Assembly (NCBI GenBank): GCA_007258455.2
Contig: VDFB02373365.1
Coordinates: forward strand, 217,553,765-217,617,764
Reading direction: 5' to 3'
Length of the DNA stretch: 64,000 nucleotides
Source: Sequoia sempervirens
Lineage: Eukaryota; Streptophyta; Pinopsida; Cupressales; Cupressaceae
The position numbers were made by a program, and so were the translations under genes. Numbering within the stretch: position 1 is the first letter of the stretch; the number at the start of each line of letters is the position of its first letter. Below the pieces are notes generated by a model. It did not search any database, was not told the DNA's origin, and saw nothing but the letters and a program-made list of their open reading frames with translations. Below are positions 1 to 12,125 of the stretch, piece after piece.

Positions 1-3000
1 GGAAGGATTCCATCTTTTCCCAACTGATCCTTGCCATATCCTAGAATAGTCCTTGATTTCTGTAGCAGGAGGTCTATGTCATTCCTATCCTGAGACAAGA
101 TGCTTTCCAACAGCTCCTTTCCTTGGACTGCATCCTTGCCCATAGACAGAATCTCTTTGATAGCTTCATCCCCTTGTGTCTGGACACCCATTAACTAGTC
201 TGTGGCAGCCTGAGCGGAGGCCTTCATCTTTTCAATTCTGGAGATTGTCTCCTTAGGCAGAAATCCTGGAGTAGTAGAGGAGGAAGGATGGAGAGACTGT
301 AAAGGCTTCATTACCTCCTCTAGACATTTTCTCAATCTTTCATTTTCTCTTTTCAGCTCTCGTTTTGACTGGGTCTCCTTCTTTAGTCTGTTAACAATTA
401 TAGCACTCGACCCTTCAAATTCCTCAATATCCTGCTCGAGGGAGGCTGGCCCAAGGTTAATAGTTTGAACATTGTAATCCTGGCCTGTTACCTCATCTCT
501 TGTTTTATCTGCAGCAGGGGTGGCAATGTGAACTACCCGGTTATGCACCTCATCCCTTTCCACCCGGGAAATCACCCTTGCAACCTTCTTCTTCTTCCCT
601 TTGTCGATCTGAGATAACATTTCATCCCAGTCTAGAGGAGTGTCTTCAACAATCACCTATTTCTTCTTTGCAAGTTCTCTCTCTAGCCAGTCCGGGGCTA
701 CAGGGTCAGTCTGGATTCCTTTTGTATGAGTTTCTCCTAGATCTTCTGTCACTTTCTCCCCTTCTGCAGCTGCCACCTTGACCTCCTCCTCAGCCGTGGC
801 TTTGTCATCTTCTTTCTCTGGACTCTGCTTGCCTTGATCAGCCTCCTCAAGTCCCAATTCTGGAAGCACCGGTGATGGAGTCCTAGCAGGGATGCTTTCC
901 TCCGGTTCCGGTGATCCGCGGCCCTTATCACTCTTCGGAGAATCCTCGTATTGTACCAGGGGAGAAGTGTTCCTTTCTTCCGTTTCCACCTCGAGCTCGG
1001 CAGCCCCACTGAACAATGTTCCTTCTTTGAACGGTTCTGCTTCCCCGCTAATTTCCTGTTCATCCGGATTCTTCGGTTCTGGTATGCTCTGTGGAGGAGA
1101 AACAAGCTTATCTTGCTCTTCAACTGGTAATGCTGGCGGGGAGTCTTTTGGCTGTGCAACATCCTTGGGAGAAGGGGTTCTTGATTTACGGGTATATACT
1201 TTGGTCTTTTCCCCTCCGGAGCTCTCTACATCAACAATTGGAGGTTCATCCTCCGAAGTGGCCTGATCCTTCTTCTTTGCCACCCTTGCAGTTCTAGCTT
1301 TCTTAGGCGGCGGAGGGGCATCCTCCTCTTCAGCTTTCTCTGCTTCTTCCTCATCCGAGGACTTGCTGATTGTCAGAGTCTTCCACCTGCGCTTGCCAAT
1401 TGGTTTCCTCTTCGTTGCAGGTTCAGTTCCCTTAGGACCTCTGACTTTAATTTTGAATGGCGAGGTTTTAGCCGTTTTCCTTTTGGGGTCCTCCTCCTCC
1501 CCGGATTCTTCAGAAGTGGACATGGGGTTGAGATTCCCCATCAAATCGAAGGTACAGGGCACCTTGGAATTCTCCAATACCTAGACTTTATGCTTAATCC
1601 AAGAAAAGGTGAATCTCAACACAGAAGTCATCAAGTCCTCCAACTCCGTCACCTCAGGCTCACTCCAATCAATGTTTACAACTGACCTGTCCTTTATGGG
1701 CTCGTAAACATGGTCTTGAACCAATTTTCCGTCATCATCCAGCTGATCTAGGATCAGCTTCACATTATACTTTCTAATTGCCTCCACAGGCAGCCGGGAA
1801 TACCTTTTCTTCCTTGCATCAAGGTCATCCTTGATGTTGACCTAGTAGTCTTCCAATTCCTCCTTGTGTCTGTATTCCCGGGTAGCCCTCTTTTGTGCCT
1901 CTCCGGTTATGTCAAAGTTCATTCTCTTTGAATGGAAAGATAATCCATAGGCTGCCAACTCCTCTCCTGCAGTGTGAGCTGATTGGATAGACGGGCACAT
2001 TTCTCCCACTCCAATCCCAAGGGGGAAGTCTCCTCCAAAACCAGTCTTATGCTTTTCCCTCTTCACCACTGCATCAAACTCACAAATTTGTCGTACAACC
2101 TCAAGCAGCACCATATGGTCAGTAGGATACCGGGGTAACCTGTAGGGAGCAGCTGGGCATCCATCAATCCGGAGGTATGTGAAGGTAGGGAACTGGATAA
2201 ACCATGCTCCGTAATTCTTGATCAGCCCCTTAGCCCCATCGGATAATCTGATGTGCTCTGCATTTTGAAGTGTCCGGGTAATGTGCATTGTGAATGCATC
2301 ATTGGCCCTCCTGTAATCTTTATGTCCTAAATGCAGCTCCGGATAGACTTCATAGATGATATCCTGCCCAATAGTTCCCATCGGGGTCAGTCCTTTGTAG
2401 GGATAGGAGATGGCCAGCACATATATGATGTAGGAGGACATGGTGAACTTCTTTGCCTCCAGGACATTTCTCAGTTGTTTGTCTATCTCTGCACTAATGA
2501 GTCCTGCCCAGTGATAATTTGTCCCCTGACTCATCTTGGTGATCACGTGGACCATCCAATTCTCCAATACTCCGGCAGTTCTCAATCCGGCCACCCTGCT
2601 CAACAGTGTGATGGCATCATAGATATCCGGCCTGAATTTCACCCTGTGCAACTGTTTAGGCAATTTGGAATGGTGAGATTTTGGCTTCTCCAGCCATGAG
2701 TTGATGATCTGCTGAGCCTTAACTAGCTCATTCTCATAGTATGTTCGGGCAGTGTCAATGTTTAAAGCACAGACTGAGGGGAGATTCGGCATGCTGAAGG
2801 CCCGGGCAATGGAGGCCGGACTGAAGTTGGCCAAGACTCGTCTCTCAGTGCTGACCACCATCTGTGTATCAAAAGCGTATTGTCGGGCACATTCAAGAAT
2901 CAATTCGTAGCACTGAACCGCTGGAGGGAACCCTGCCACATGCACCAATCCTGAGTTCATCATTCCTTGTCTCAAGGCTGACTGGTCCTTCTCAGCCGTT

Positions 3001-3197
3001 CTTTGCTTGAACTCCTCATAGCACCAAGCACCGACGTTGGTATCAGATACATCAGCCCACACGGAAGATATCTTACTTTCAGGGACCTGGCTCTTCATGT
3101 CTAATCTCAACCGTTCTATCTCAGAAATTGAAGATGCCCCTGCACCACCTTTGGACTTCCCAGCAGCAGCCTTGCTTGATTCGGCCTGTACATTCAA
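1..3197 (-). pseudogene. Retroelement-type accessory ORF, open except for four TAG codons, continues past left edge
   Basis: One minus-strand frame stays open from 3197 to base 1 (about 1,065 codons) except for TAG at 1842-1844, 1581-1583, 657-659 and 195-197; there is no TAA, TGA or frameshift. The first ~450 codons form a globular region of no family I can name with certainty. Its layout resembles the 'putative plant transposon protein' accessory ORFs of Tat elements, including a segment of the type RRVLANFSPASIARAFSMPN. Next comes a long low-complexity region rich in Glu, Lys, Pro and Ser (about 1577-660), then a likely coiled coil near 420-300. No ATG lies at the 5' end. The frame is entered by CAG|GCC at about 3189, which resembles a 3' splice site, so either an upstream exon exists or translation starts at the ATG at 3098. 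Function unknown. Confidence 0.6.
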
Positions 3198-5000
3198 GAA
3201 TTGTCATTAGAATCCAATTATTAAGCTCATATCAATCCAAAGGGTTAGCACACATCATATAAATCCTTCAAAATTTGTTGCTAACTACCAATCCTTCAAG
3301 ATCCGGAGAAATCAGACAATCCGGGAAAATCACGCAAACCGGGAAAATTTTGTCAGGCAGAATTTTGGAGAAATCTGACCCAGACGGATTCCTGCTACCA
3401 AAGCATCATTAGTCGAATAAATCATTAATGCGCATGGAAAATCAAAGGATGACCATCAAATGCATTATTGGCAACAAGAAATAAACATAAACCATCATTC
3501 CATCAATCATATCATCGAAATATACAAAAAAATGGAGCCAGACAGGAAATCCGGAAAAATCTGGATGGGACAGATTTTCACGGACAGCATAAAACGCATC
3601 GGGAATTAACCCAGTCCGCGGAATAAGCCCAAACCAGGAAAATCCGAGAGCAGCGAAATTCCGCGACGGTCCCGGAAACCCGAAAAATGGCAAAACGTGC
3701 ACCAAGACTCGAACGACCGCGGGATCTCCACTACCTGAGCCCAAACGATCCTGAAACTAGCAATAATTAACAGTCTCAAGTATGCAAAGGATTCCAACTC
3801 TCAAAAGCCATCAAAGGATGGATCCCCATGTTAAAATAATGGTGCCCTAAATCGAATGACCAACTCTCCGCCATTAAAACCAGAGCAAGCTTTAGGGCTC
3901 AAAATATCGGTTCAGGATTTACCTAAAAGCCCTCCAATCTTAACAGGACGGGAAGCCAACATGACACGGGACAAAAGTCACTCAAGCATAAAATAAAATC
4001 ATCGTTCTGGGCCGAACACTAAGGGAAACCCTAATTTCGCATGATAACACATTTCGCGCCCGAAACAAACAAGCAATCCGACCCAAAATGCCATCTAAAG
4101 GGTAAATATGCAATCCAGCGGACAAATGGAGCTCACAGGGCATGGATAATGGGGTTCCATAATAAAAACGGGACGGACCCCGACTCTATAAATACAAAAT
4201 CAAAATCAAATCAAGGGCCGACCCAAATTTAACAATACCCAGTGCAAGAAAACCCCAAATCATCTCGTAAGCAAACGGAAGGGCAATGGATACATACCAT
4301 GGATCAAGGCGGACGGAATTCGAGCTTAAAAAGTTGACCACGCAACGAACACGCTCAGGAGGTAAAAATACCAGCACTAGCACTCAAGAAATCCTCACGC
4401 AAACAAAGCAGGATCAATCCCTCAAAGCTCAAATGAAAATCTCAATCGCCAGAGCAGTCAGCAAGGAAGCAATGGAGTTAGAATAAATCAGAAAATGCCC
4501 TAAATTTGACCTTATACCCGTCTGAGCAGAGGTACCTCAGTCATTAATGCGCGATAAGACATTTCTGACAAGTCCGGAAACCCGAGCCCCAAGCGGAATT
4601 TCAGAAAATCTCAGAATGCGCGAAAACACAGATTTCGCGAAAATGCAGAAACTGGGGAAGTCAGGAAGATCGAGATTTTGATAGAATCCGGGAAAATCCG
4701 ATAGGACCGAAAAATCCTGAAGTCAGGCAAAAACCCATAATCGGAGAATCCTGCCAGAAACGGACAAGGAACCAGGGTCGAAAGAATCCGCCAGAGGTGG
4801 AAAATCCCGGATCTAGGTGAAAATCCGGACTTGGCCCAAAACTCAATTTAAATCAATTCCAACCTCAAGGAAGGGTCCAAGCAAACAAGACCAACATGTC
4901 AAGACCCCAAAATGATAAGTCCAATAAAATCAAAGGTCAAAGACACCAGAAAAAAGAGGGTCCCCACCCCAAGTGGGGCGTGTGTGCAAAACTGCACAAC
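3198..5000 (-). other. Untranslated leader or LTR of the 1-3197 element
   Basis: No convincing coding frame. The stretch is richer in CpG than most of the window and is strewn with variants of a GATTTTCCCGGATT-like word (minus strand), mainly at 3300-3400, 3530-3580 and 4670-4830. The right end contains a short GTGCA/TGCAC inverted repeat and a CCCCAC..GTGGGG inverted repeat at about 4964-4995. This is probably the 5' part of the minus-strand element, but I could not place an LTR start or primer-binding site. Confidence 0.35.
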
Positions 5001-5400
5001 ACATTTCATTTGAGAAACTTCTTTATATGTTGAATACAAACTTGCTTACCTAAATCATGTCTAATGACTCTTCTTAGTAAGGAGGCTATATGCAATATTA
5101 TTTTATGTCAATAAATGAATTGTTTATGCTATAGCTTTAAGTCTCCAATGTTTTGGAACACAACAACACTATTTAGGCCCCTAAATCTATGATTTATCGT
5201 TCCCATAAGTAGATTTTGGCGCATCGCCTTAGATTAGTCTTTGCTTCATTACACTCGTTTCCTTTTCCCTTTCCAAAACCCATTATAGAAGAAGTTGGCT
5301 TCTTTAAAAACCTAGAGGTCACTCAGTTTAGCGCAAAAGGTCCCCCTTAAACTGAGTTTCCCATAAGGCACTGTTACCTCATCAATTTTTGGCGTCAACA
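5001..5400 (+). repeat. Tat-type LTR 3' end plus adjoining primer-site-like sequence
   Basis: This segment aligns by eye along its whole length with 54,073-54,470, at roughly 80% identity. The shared part ends with a CA dinucleotide (about 5382-5383) followed by a conserved ~15 nt tail of the form TTTTGGCRTCAACAG. That placement is typical of an LTR-to-primer-binding-site junction. It contains a perfect 10 bp hairpin (5321-5330 with 5348-5357). Similarity to the other copy stops abruptly at its left edge, where the minus-strand element begins, so this LTR looks truncated by a later insertion or recombination. No matching internal region follows on the right. Confidence 0.55.
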
Positions 5401-8280
5401 GAAAGCACAAGAGAGAAAATGAATATGACAAGAATAAACTATATTCTTATCATTTATGCAAATATGATTCAATGTTGTGAGTGTATAATGTATGAGAGAC
5501 CCCTTGGTTAAATAGCCAAGGTGATACATAAGATGTCATAAGATTATGACAAGTGTATTAATCATATGTCATGAGACAACTTATCACAACTACCTAGGTC
5601 ACCTGTGTTACAAGTGAAAAGATAAGATAAGAACTAATGACAAAAAACACTTTCTAGAAGGATTCCTAGGACCTAAGTAAACTTAACATGTAAATAATTT
5701 GCCTATGTCCCCTAGTAATGAATTAACTAGGTACAAGAATTCATTTACACCAACACCCCCCTTAAGTGCAACTTAGGGAGTAGCAAATTATTATGCAAAT
5801 GACATAAAGATGCAAGGATGGGTCCTGACTACGAGGCCATGTTAGGTACCCATGAACAAATGCAAATGAAATCTCTCATAAATCAAGAAAAGGAGAAAAC
5901 CCAGTGGGACAAAAGTCATCCCCAAAAGAGAGATGAAGGATACAAAAAAGAAATGCTCTCAATGAAGAATGAGAATGCCAAAACCCCATGTGAGGAAAAA
6001 GACCCCCCATAAGAGAGAAGAAGAAGAGAGACAAGGTAGCCCCCACTCAATGTTGAGTCTCCTGTAATGACAGTAGAAGCTCGACATTGAATGTTGAAGA
6101 TGATCCAAAAGCATTGAACAATGTTCCTCCCCTTAGGAAGAAGCAAAACCATGGATTTATGTAGGATTTCAAGAAGATGGATGATGTATGATATCACTAA
6201 ATCATGCTCAAGTGTCTCCATGTCAATGTTGAAAGCTGACACACTCCAAATAGGCATTCTAGGCCATATTTTAAGTCCTCATCCTTCACCCATCCTTTTT
6301 TATTTTATTATTTTATTCTTACATCCATCATAGTATGTGCCTTGTTATACACTAGGGGAAAATGCATACATCCTACTTTGGAATAGATATTTTTTTATGT
6401 AATTTCGCTCACTTAGTGACTAGGATTCCTTCCTTAATAAGTTTCATGAATGATCCACTTCTCCATTAATAAATGTAAATACCTACATAAAACATCAACA
6501 TACACTTTCAAACCTTCAAACAACACACCTAAAACATCATGCTTTCAACCAAAAACCTAAAAAGTCTAAATCAACCTCAATAACATACAATTGTCACATC
6601 ATTTTCCATTATTAAATGTTCCTTTTCCATCCATCATTTTCCTATCCTTTCCCAAAATAGGCATAATTATCATCCATCTCTTTATTCTTTTAACACCTTG
6701 GCAAGAGGTAACATTGTTGTGTGTTTAATTGATTTTTTATTTCTTTGATTTATCTTTTTGATCCTTATATTTTTTATCCATACTATGCCTACAAGGTCAC
6801 CATGATCATTCAATATTATGGTGAAACTTGACTAGTGTACATTGGGGTATGGTCTATTTTTTCTATATGCCATGTTTTTTGTTATGTTGATTATCTCATC
6901 ACACACCTGCCAAGAGCATCAAATGTCTTTAAAAATTTTGGTATGTTGAACTCTACACTATGGAAACATTAAGAAATTGATAGCTTTGTAGTTTTAGCTA
7001 TGTAAACTAGGGAGTTGTGTGTGTCCTAATATATAATATGTTGATTAACTAATATGTGCTATTTTATAATGATCACTTGAATTTGAAACATGAGACCTAG
7101 AAAAAGATAATACAAATTCAATAACAATAGCATAGGTAGAGATATATGTAAGAAAGGATTAAAATTTTGAACATGGGTATAATGAAAATATTAGGACAAT
7201 AGTACTTCTATTTTTCTTCTTCTAGAATTATGATATTCTTAAACCACAATATTATTTTATTCAAATTTCTCATTCGCTCTATGGTTTCTTCTAGCACTTG
7301 TTTTTCTATGAACGCTTTAAAATCATACATTTCCTTGTTTAGTTTCATGAATGAGTAAAATGTTAATTTTTTGTAGACTTTATTTATTTTCATTTTTGTT
7401 ACTTACACTATTATATGGGTCTTATTGGTAAGCACATTTAGGTTATGGAAACACATCATATCTATTAATAGCTCATGAAATATGAAATGCCAGAATAACA
7501 ATTTGATCACCTTGGTAGACTCCTCTACAATCACCCCCTTTTCGATTATCCTAGCCATAGGTTTCTTATTAAAATTTTCTCTTTATACTTGATATTTCAC
7601 TTGATGGTTTCATATACAAAATCTCTTATGTTATTTCTATTAGTTTTCTTATATACATTAATATGCCATATTTTGGGTTTTTGTTCTTTTTATACTATAT
7701 CAATCTTGTAATTTCTTCTAGTTCTTTATTGTCTTATTTCCTTTTTTATACACAAACAATAAATCCATAACTAGACAATAACTACCACAAATTTGGTGGC
7801 ATCACATAATAATAGCTACAACTTCTTGTCTTGCTCTTATTATCTTTCATTTTATTTATCCAAGATATAGCATTTGTATCACAACAATTAAACCAAATTG
7901 TAGTTTCTAATTCTATATAGCATCTTATTTAATTAGCAAAAAATTATTTCCTTATTTATTGTCTAAAAATAAAGAATTGGACCTAACGTAAGTTAATTGT
8001 AGTCGCATTTTCTCTCTTTCATTTGATAGTAACTAAATTTAGTTTAACTAAGATGCTATAAATGCTAGGGAAACTAAAGTAATGAAACATGAAGCTTTAG
8101 CTATATATTTACTCTAGCTTTCATTATCACTATTTATTTGTGGTGAAACCCGCGGGAGTAGCTCACTGCAGCCAGCCAGCGTAACTATCGCATTTTTATT
8201 TTCATTTAAATCTATAGTTTAGACCATCGAAAATCGATTTTACTTAATATAGGGTTAGTTTACTTCCCCACTATCCAAGT
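5401..8280. other. No gene seen; AT-rich degraded repeat sequence
   Basis: Only short chance frames occur. A run of C before TTAAGTGCAACTTAGGG at about 5753-5775, with purine-rich sequence after it, resembles untranslated parts of plant copia elements, but I cannot support a named family. Everything from 6300 to 8100 is plain AT-rich sequence. Confidence 0.5.
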
Positions 8281-8534
8281 TTTAATAAGGACAGCCAGGA
8301 GAAAGCAGATCAAATCAAATAAAACAATCTCGAGGAGATGTGACCAGAATTATTAAATGATCGAGAGGCGTGATTGGGCAACAAGCAAACACTAGAGAAT
8401 TTGGAATGCGAGCCTGAGATTGGAATCAGGTGACCTCCAATGGAATGTTTTGAGCTAAGTTCTGTGCGGCTGCATTTAATAAGCAAAGGCGAGAAGCATT
8501 ATGTTTGTTGGATGTTAATCATGGAATGCGACTC

Positions 8535-8542
8535 TATAAATA
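8535..8542 (+). promoter_or_regulatory. TATA box of the pectate-lyase-like gene
   Basis: TATAAATA lies 79 bases upstream of the ATG at 8621, which predicts transcription starting near 8565-8570 and a 5' UTR of about 50 bases. An ATTGG (CCAAT-box core on the other strand) occurs about 160 bases further upstream. Confidence 0.65.
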
Positions 8543-8620
8543 CAGGCCGGCAAAGACTCATCGCATACTGTGATACATACTAGTTGTTGTTGCAGCACCT
8601 GAAATCCAGAAGTGTTCTCA

Positions 8621-9736
8621 ATGGAGTTGTTGAAGCTGAATAGATTAGGTTTATTGGTTCTGATTTTTGTCTGGGAAGCGTGTTTGGGTGCTGCAACAAA
8701 TGATAATAGTCCTAAATGCACCGAGGATGCAGACGGAACGCGGTGCTCCTTGTCTGCCTGTGCTCGCGGCAATGCACTGCCCCGCTGCGCGTTTGGGTTC
8801 GCTTCCGCCGTGACGGGAGGCATGGGTGGCCAGTCTTACGTGGTGACGAGCTCTCTGGACTCCCCACAGTCCCCGCAGCCGGGAAGTCTCAGATACGGCC
8901 TTGGCAAGGGAAACGTGTGGATCACCTTCTCCCGAAGCATGAAGATCCTTCTCAAGAATCCGCTGTGGCTTCCAAACTCCACCACCATTGACGGTCGGGG
9001 CTTCAGCGTGACCATTGGCGGCGCCCAGCTCGTCATCCGACAGGCTTCCAACGTCATTCTCCACAACCTGCAGATCGACGCCCCGGCAGACAAGAGCCAG
9101 AACACCATTTATGTGGACGAGAGTTCCACGCTCATCTGGATGGACCATCTCACATTTGTGGATCCCAGTCGCATGACAGGCACTGGCAAGATCATCTCTG
9201 TCAGCAACGCCAGCACGGACGTCACCATTTCCAACTCGATTCTCGCCAACACAGATTTCAGCGTTCTGCTGGGCAGCTCCGACGACGAACGGCAGGACAA
9301 AAGTATGCGCGTCACGGTGTACAGAAATTGGTTCAAGGATTCCACCCAACGCATGCCTCATTGCAGGTGGGGACATTGCCATGTTGTCAACAACCTCTAC
9401 ACCAACTGGAGTTACTACGCCATTGGAGCCCGCGCTCATGCCACCGTCAAGTGCGAAGCGAATGTGTTTGAAGCGGGGCAAAAAAAAGAGATAACCCCTT
9501 GGGATCCCAGTTTAGCTACAACATTAGACCAGACTTCCCACATCGACTCCAGACGCGATCTGCTCCTCAATGGGGCCACTTTCCATCAATTTCTCAAAAC
9601 AGCAGCGACATCTGTTTCCCCCGCTCACAAATTGAAGCTCCCTCCCGTCTTGCCACCTCAACAAGTTTCTTCCCTTCTGCGACGCTGCGCAGGAGCACTC
9701 GATCCCTCGCAAGCCCGGGCATGTCTTGTTTCCTGA
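8621..9736 (+). CDS. Secreted pectate-lyase-like protein (PL1 family), calcium-site residues replaced
   Basis: Intronless 371-codon gene. Start chosen at ATG 8621; the GTG nine bases upstream is not a plant start. Residues 1-24 form a signal peptide (ending around CLGA), so the product enters the secretory pathway and probably the cell wall. The body is a PL1 parallel beta-helix: CAFGF and GGMGG blocks, IDGRG, WMDH (173-176), DKSMRVT with Lys227, and QRMPHCR with Arg244 and Arg249. These last three match the conserved Lys and the RxPxxR pair, including the catalytic Arg, of known pectate lyases. The acidic calcium ligands are missing: the usual DGD position reads QNT (160-162), and the DGLxD position reads GKIIS (189-193). 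Length matches the family and cypress-type pollen allergens. Codons are far more GC-rich than the surroundings. It may be a calcium-independent or non-catalytic pectin-binding protein. Lack of introns suggests a retrocopy or ancient intron loss. Family call firm; activity uncertain. Confidence 0.9.
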   Translation: MELLKLNRLGLLVLIFVWEACLGAATNDNSPKCTEDADGTRCSLSACARGNALPRCAFGFASAVTGGMGGQSYVVTSSLDSPQSPQPGSLRYGLGKGNVWITFSRSMKILLKNPLWLPNSTTIDGRGFSVTIGGAQLVIRQASNVILHNLQIDAPADKSQNTIYVDESSTLIWMDHLTFVDPSRMTGTGKIISVSNASTDVTISNSILANTDFSVLLGSSDDERQDKSMRVTVYRNWFKDSTQRMPHCRWGHCHVVNNLYTNWSYYAIGARAHATVKCEANVFEAGQKKEITPWDPSLATTLDQTSHIDSRRDLLLNGATFHQFLKTAATSVSPAHKLKLPPVLPPQQVSSLLRRCAGALDPSQARACLVS

Positions 9737-9815
9737 CTTCCGTTTTTCTTCTCCTCAACTAACTCCTGGCATAACATAGCATTGTAACCGTTTTCAACGA
9801 TCCAGTCAATTACTG

Positions 9816-9821
9816 AATAAA
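9816..9821 (+). terminator. Poly(A) signal AATAAA of the pectate-lyase-like gene
   Basis: A canonical AATAAA lies 80 bases after the stop codon and is followed by a TTGTGCTG (GU-rich) stretch. The spacing is normal for a plant gene. No poly(A) tract follows it in the DNA, which is mild evidence against a very recent retrocopy. Confidence 0.6.
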
Positions 9822-9840
9822 GCATCGGTTGTGCTGCTCA

Positions 9841-10165
9841 CTAAAATCTTTCCATTTTGTTATGTGAACCATATTTTATTATATCTTCGTTTATTTAATA
9901 TTTGGTCTTATTTCTTGTTATAGAACAGTCATGAATATAAATTTAAGTTAAATAAAAATCGTGTTCTCTCAAAAGCATCAACCTATTACTAAAATCTTTC
10001 AATTTTGTTATGTGAACCTTATTTTATTATAGTTTTGTTTATTTAATATTTAATCTTATCTAATTATATATAATTTTATTTGTTGTTAGCATTTTCTTCT
10101 ATTATTGAAGTGTGTTTTTTTTGTTATAGAACAGACACATGAATATAAATTTAAGTAAACAAATA
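9841..10165 (+). repeat. Diverged direct repeat pair downstream of the lyase gene
   Basis: The segment from about 9841 (CTAAAATCTTTCCATTTTGT) is repeated from about 9989. Both copies run through ATGTGAACC, TTTATTTAATATTT and, later, a TTATAGAACAG..CATGAATATAAATTTAAGT block. The second copy carries extra sequence before the last block. AT-rich and noncoding. Confidence 0.65.
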
Positions 10166-10179
10166 AAATTAATAATTTT

Positions 10180-10690
10180 TTAAAATTCTAAAACATACAT
10201 GAATATTAAAATTGAAAGAGTTCATATTAAATATTTTATTATTTTGAATGTTTTGAGGGATGCTTAGATATGTCTTAATTTAATTATCAAAATATGATTT
10301 TTTATGAGAATAAGTTTTACAAAACATTCAACCCCACCTTAAACCCTCCCTAAACACATGTCAATAAAATCCCCACCACCTCCATCTAAATTGTGATTAT
10401 AAATATCAATGTTGTATGCATATAATATCATTATAATGAATATGTAAAAAAAGAAAAAAAATATTCATCTTTTCCTCCATTTAAGTTGTAAGGCCGTGAA
10501 TTAGCTTTCAATTAGAACACATAAAAGTAAAATTCTTCATAAGAAATTTAATCCTAAGAATATCAAATATGAAAAACTCCAAAAAATTAAGGAATTGTTT
10601 TCTCTTTCAAATTTATATTCTGAAAATATTATATGCCCTATTGTTTTTTATGGCACAAAAAACATATCAATATTTTTTTTAAATATAAAA
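10180..10690 (+). repeat. Repeat unit 1, uninterrupted
   Basis: About 500 bases shared with 10,800-11,165 and continuing in 13,223-13,330. Shared landmarks include GAGAATAAGTTTTACAAAAC, CCATCTAAATTGTGATTATA and GCATATAATATCATTATAAT. This copy gives the uninterrupted order and serves as the empty-site reference for the insertion in unit 2. Confidence 0.7.
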
Positions 10691-12059
10691 ATACATGAAG
10701 ATTAATATTGATAGAATTCATCCTCCTTTTCTACTTGGGAGGCATCTGTAATTTTTTATCTCATTATAATAAAGGGAGTGGGCCCCTAGTCCCATAGCTT
10801 ATGAATCAAAAAAAAATTGATAGAATTCATATTAAATGTTTGATTATTTTGAAAGTTTTGATGGGTGCTTAGACATTTTTTAATTAAAATGTCAAAGTAT
10901 ATTTTTTTATGAGAATAAGTTTTACAAAACATTACACCCCACTAAAAACCCCCCTAAATATATGCCAATAAAACACCCACCATCTCCATCTAAATTGTGA
11001 TTATAAATATCAATTTTTTTTGCATATAATATCATTATAATGAATATGCAAAAAAGATTCATCTTTTCTCCAGCTCTTGTGAATTAACTTCAATTGGAAC
11101 ACATAAAAGTAAAGATCTATACAAGAAATTTAAGCCTAAGGATATTAATTATGAAAAAACTTTAACTAGCACTTGTACCCCAATGAGGTGCAATACTTAC
11201 ACCGATAGGCTGAGCCCACATTATTTATGGTCATGAAAAGTAGTGGATGGCATGAAGAAAATAGTGGTATATCTCACCTATCGCTCTCTACCTCTCTGCC
11301 CCTCCCTCCCCCCTTCTCTCTCCCTCTTGCTCTCTCCTTCCCTCTCTCGTTTAATGTCGCAATGATCGCGTGATCATTTAATATGCCTGTTCATCATCAC
11401 CTCGTGACATATCGGAATATCATTTAAAATATGTCATTTCACATCTGGTTCAATGTAATAATCATCACAATCACTCTGCCCATCCCATCCGGAATATCAT
11501 GGTATGCCAGGCGCGAACCATGATCGCGCTCATGTTCATCCCTGTCTGATAAGCCCGGTCATCTGCGCTCCTCGGTCATTTTGCCCATCATAATAATAAT
11601 AATATTAACGATCATTTTGCCATATCTGGCTGGCCATCATATAATAATATGTCTTCAATCATTTTCCACAGGCTGTTTTGCCCATCAACATGCGTCATAA
11701 ACGCAATCGCCTCGTGCCATCACATCTTTTGTACATGTAATATGGTTCTCCTCCTTCCCTCTCTATTTCCTCTCCATATCCATATCCACTATCCCTCCCC
11801 TCCATCCACTCTCTCCTTCCTTATTCCTCTCCACCTCTCTCTCCTTCCCCCTCTATTTCTCTATATCTCCCCTATCCCTCTCTACCTCTCCCTCCCTCCC
11901 TCTCTCTCTCACTCTCTTTGGCTCTCTCTTTCCTTCTCTACTTCTTTCTATCCCACCTCTCTCTCCTCCCCTATCTCTGTCTCTTGTTCATCTCTGCCTC
12001 CCTGTCCCTTTTATATCCTCTGTCTCTGTCATTTACCATCTCTGCTTCAACATATATAA

Positions 12060-12061
<2 letters not shown>

Positions 12062-12120
<59 letters not shown>
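12062..12120 (+). repeat. Perfect (CT)n microsatellite
   Basis: An uninterrupted CT repeat of about 59 bases inside a longer pyrimidine-rich region (11,740-12,150). The Ser/Leu-rich frames across it are products of the repeat, not genes. Confidence 0.95.

Positions 12121-12125
<5 letters not shown>

Noticed and set aside
195..1844. Programmed TAG read-through in the long minus-strand ORF
   Set aside because: The codons after TAG (GTC, GTA, GTG, TTA) do not match the CARYYA context of known plant read-through; CAG-to-TAG decay explains all four sites more simply.
8612..8620. GTG as start of the pectate-lyase-like protein (3 extra residues)
   Set aside because: Plant translation starts at AUG; the ATG at 8621 begins a proper signal peptide and the TATA spacing fits.
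8651..9481. 276-codon minus-strand frame opposite the pectate-lyase gene
   Set aside because: It is the antisense shadow of a GC-rich coding region; no motif, no promoter, and the plus strand is clearly the gene.
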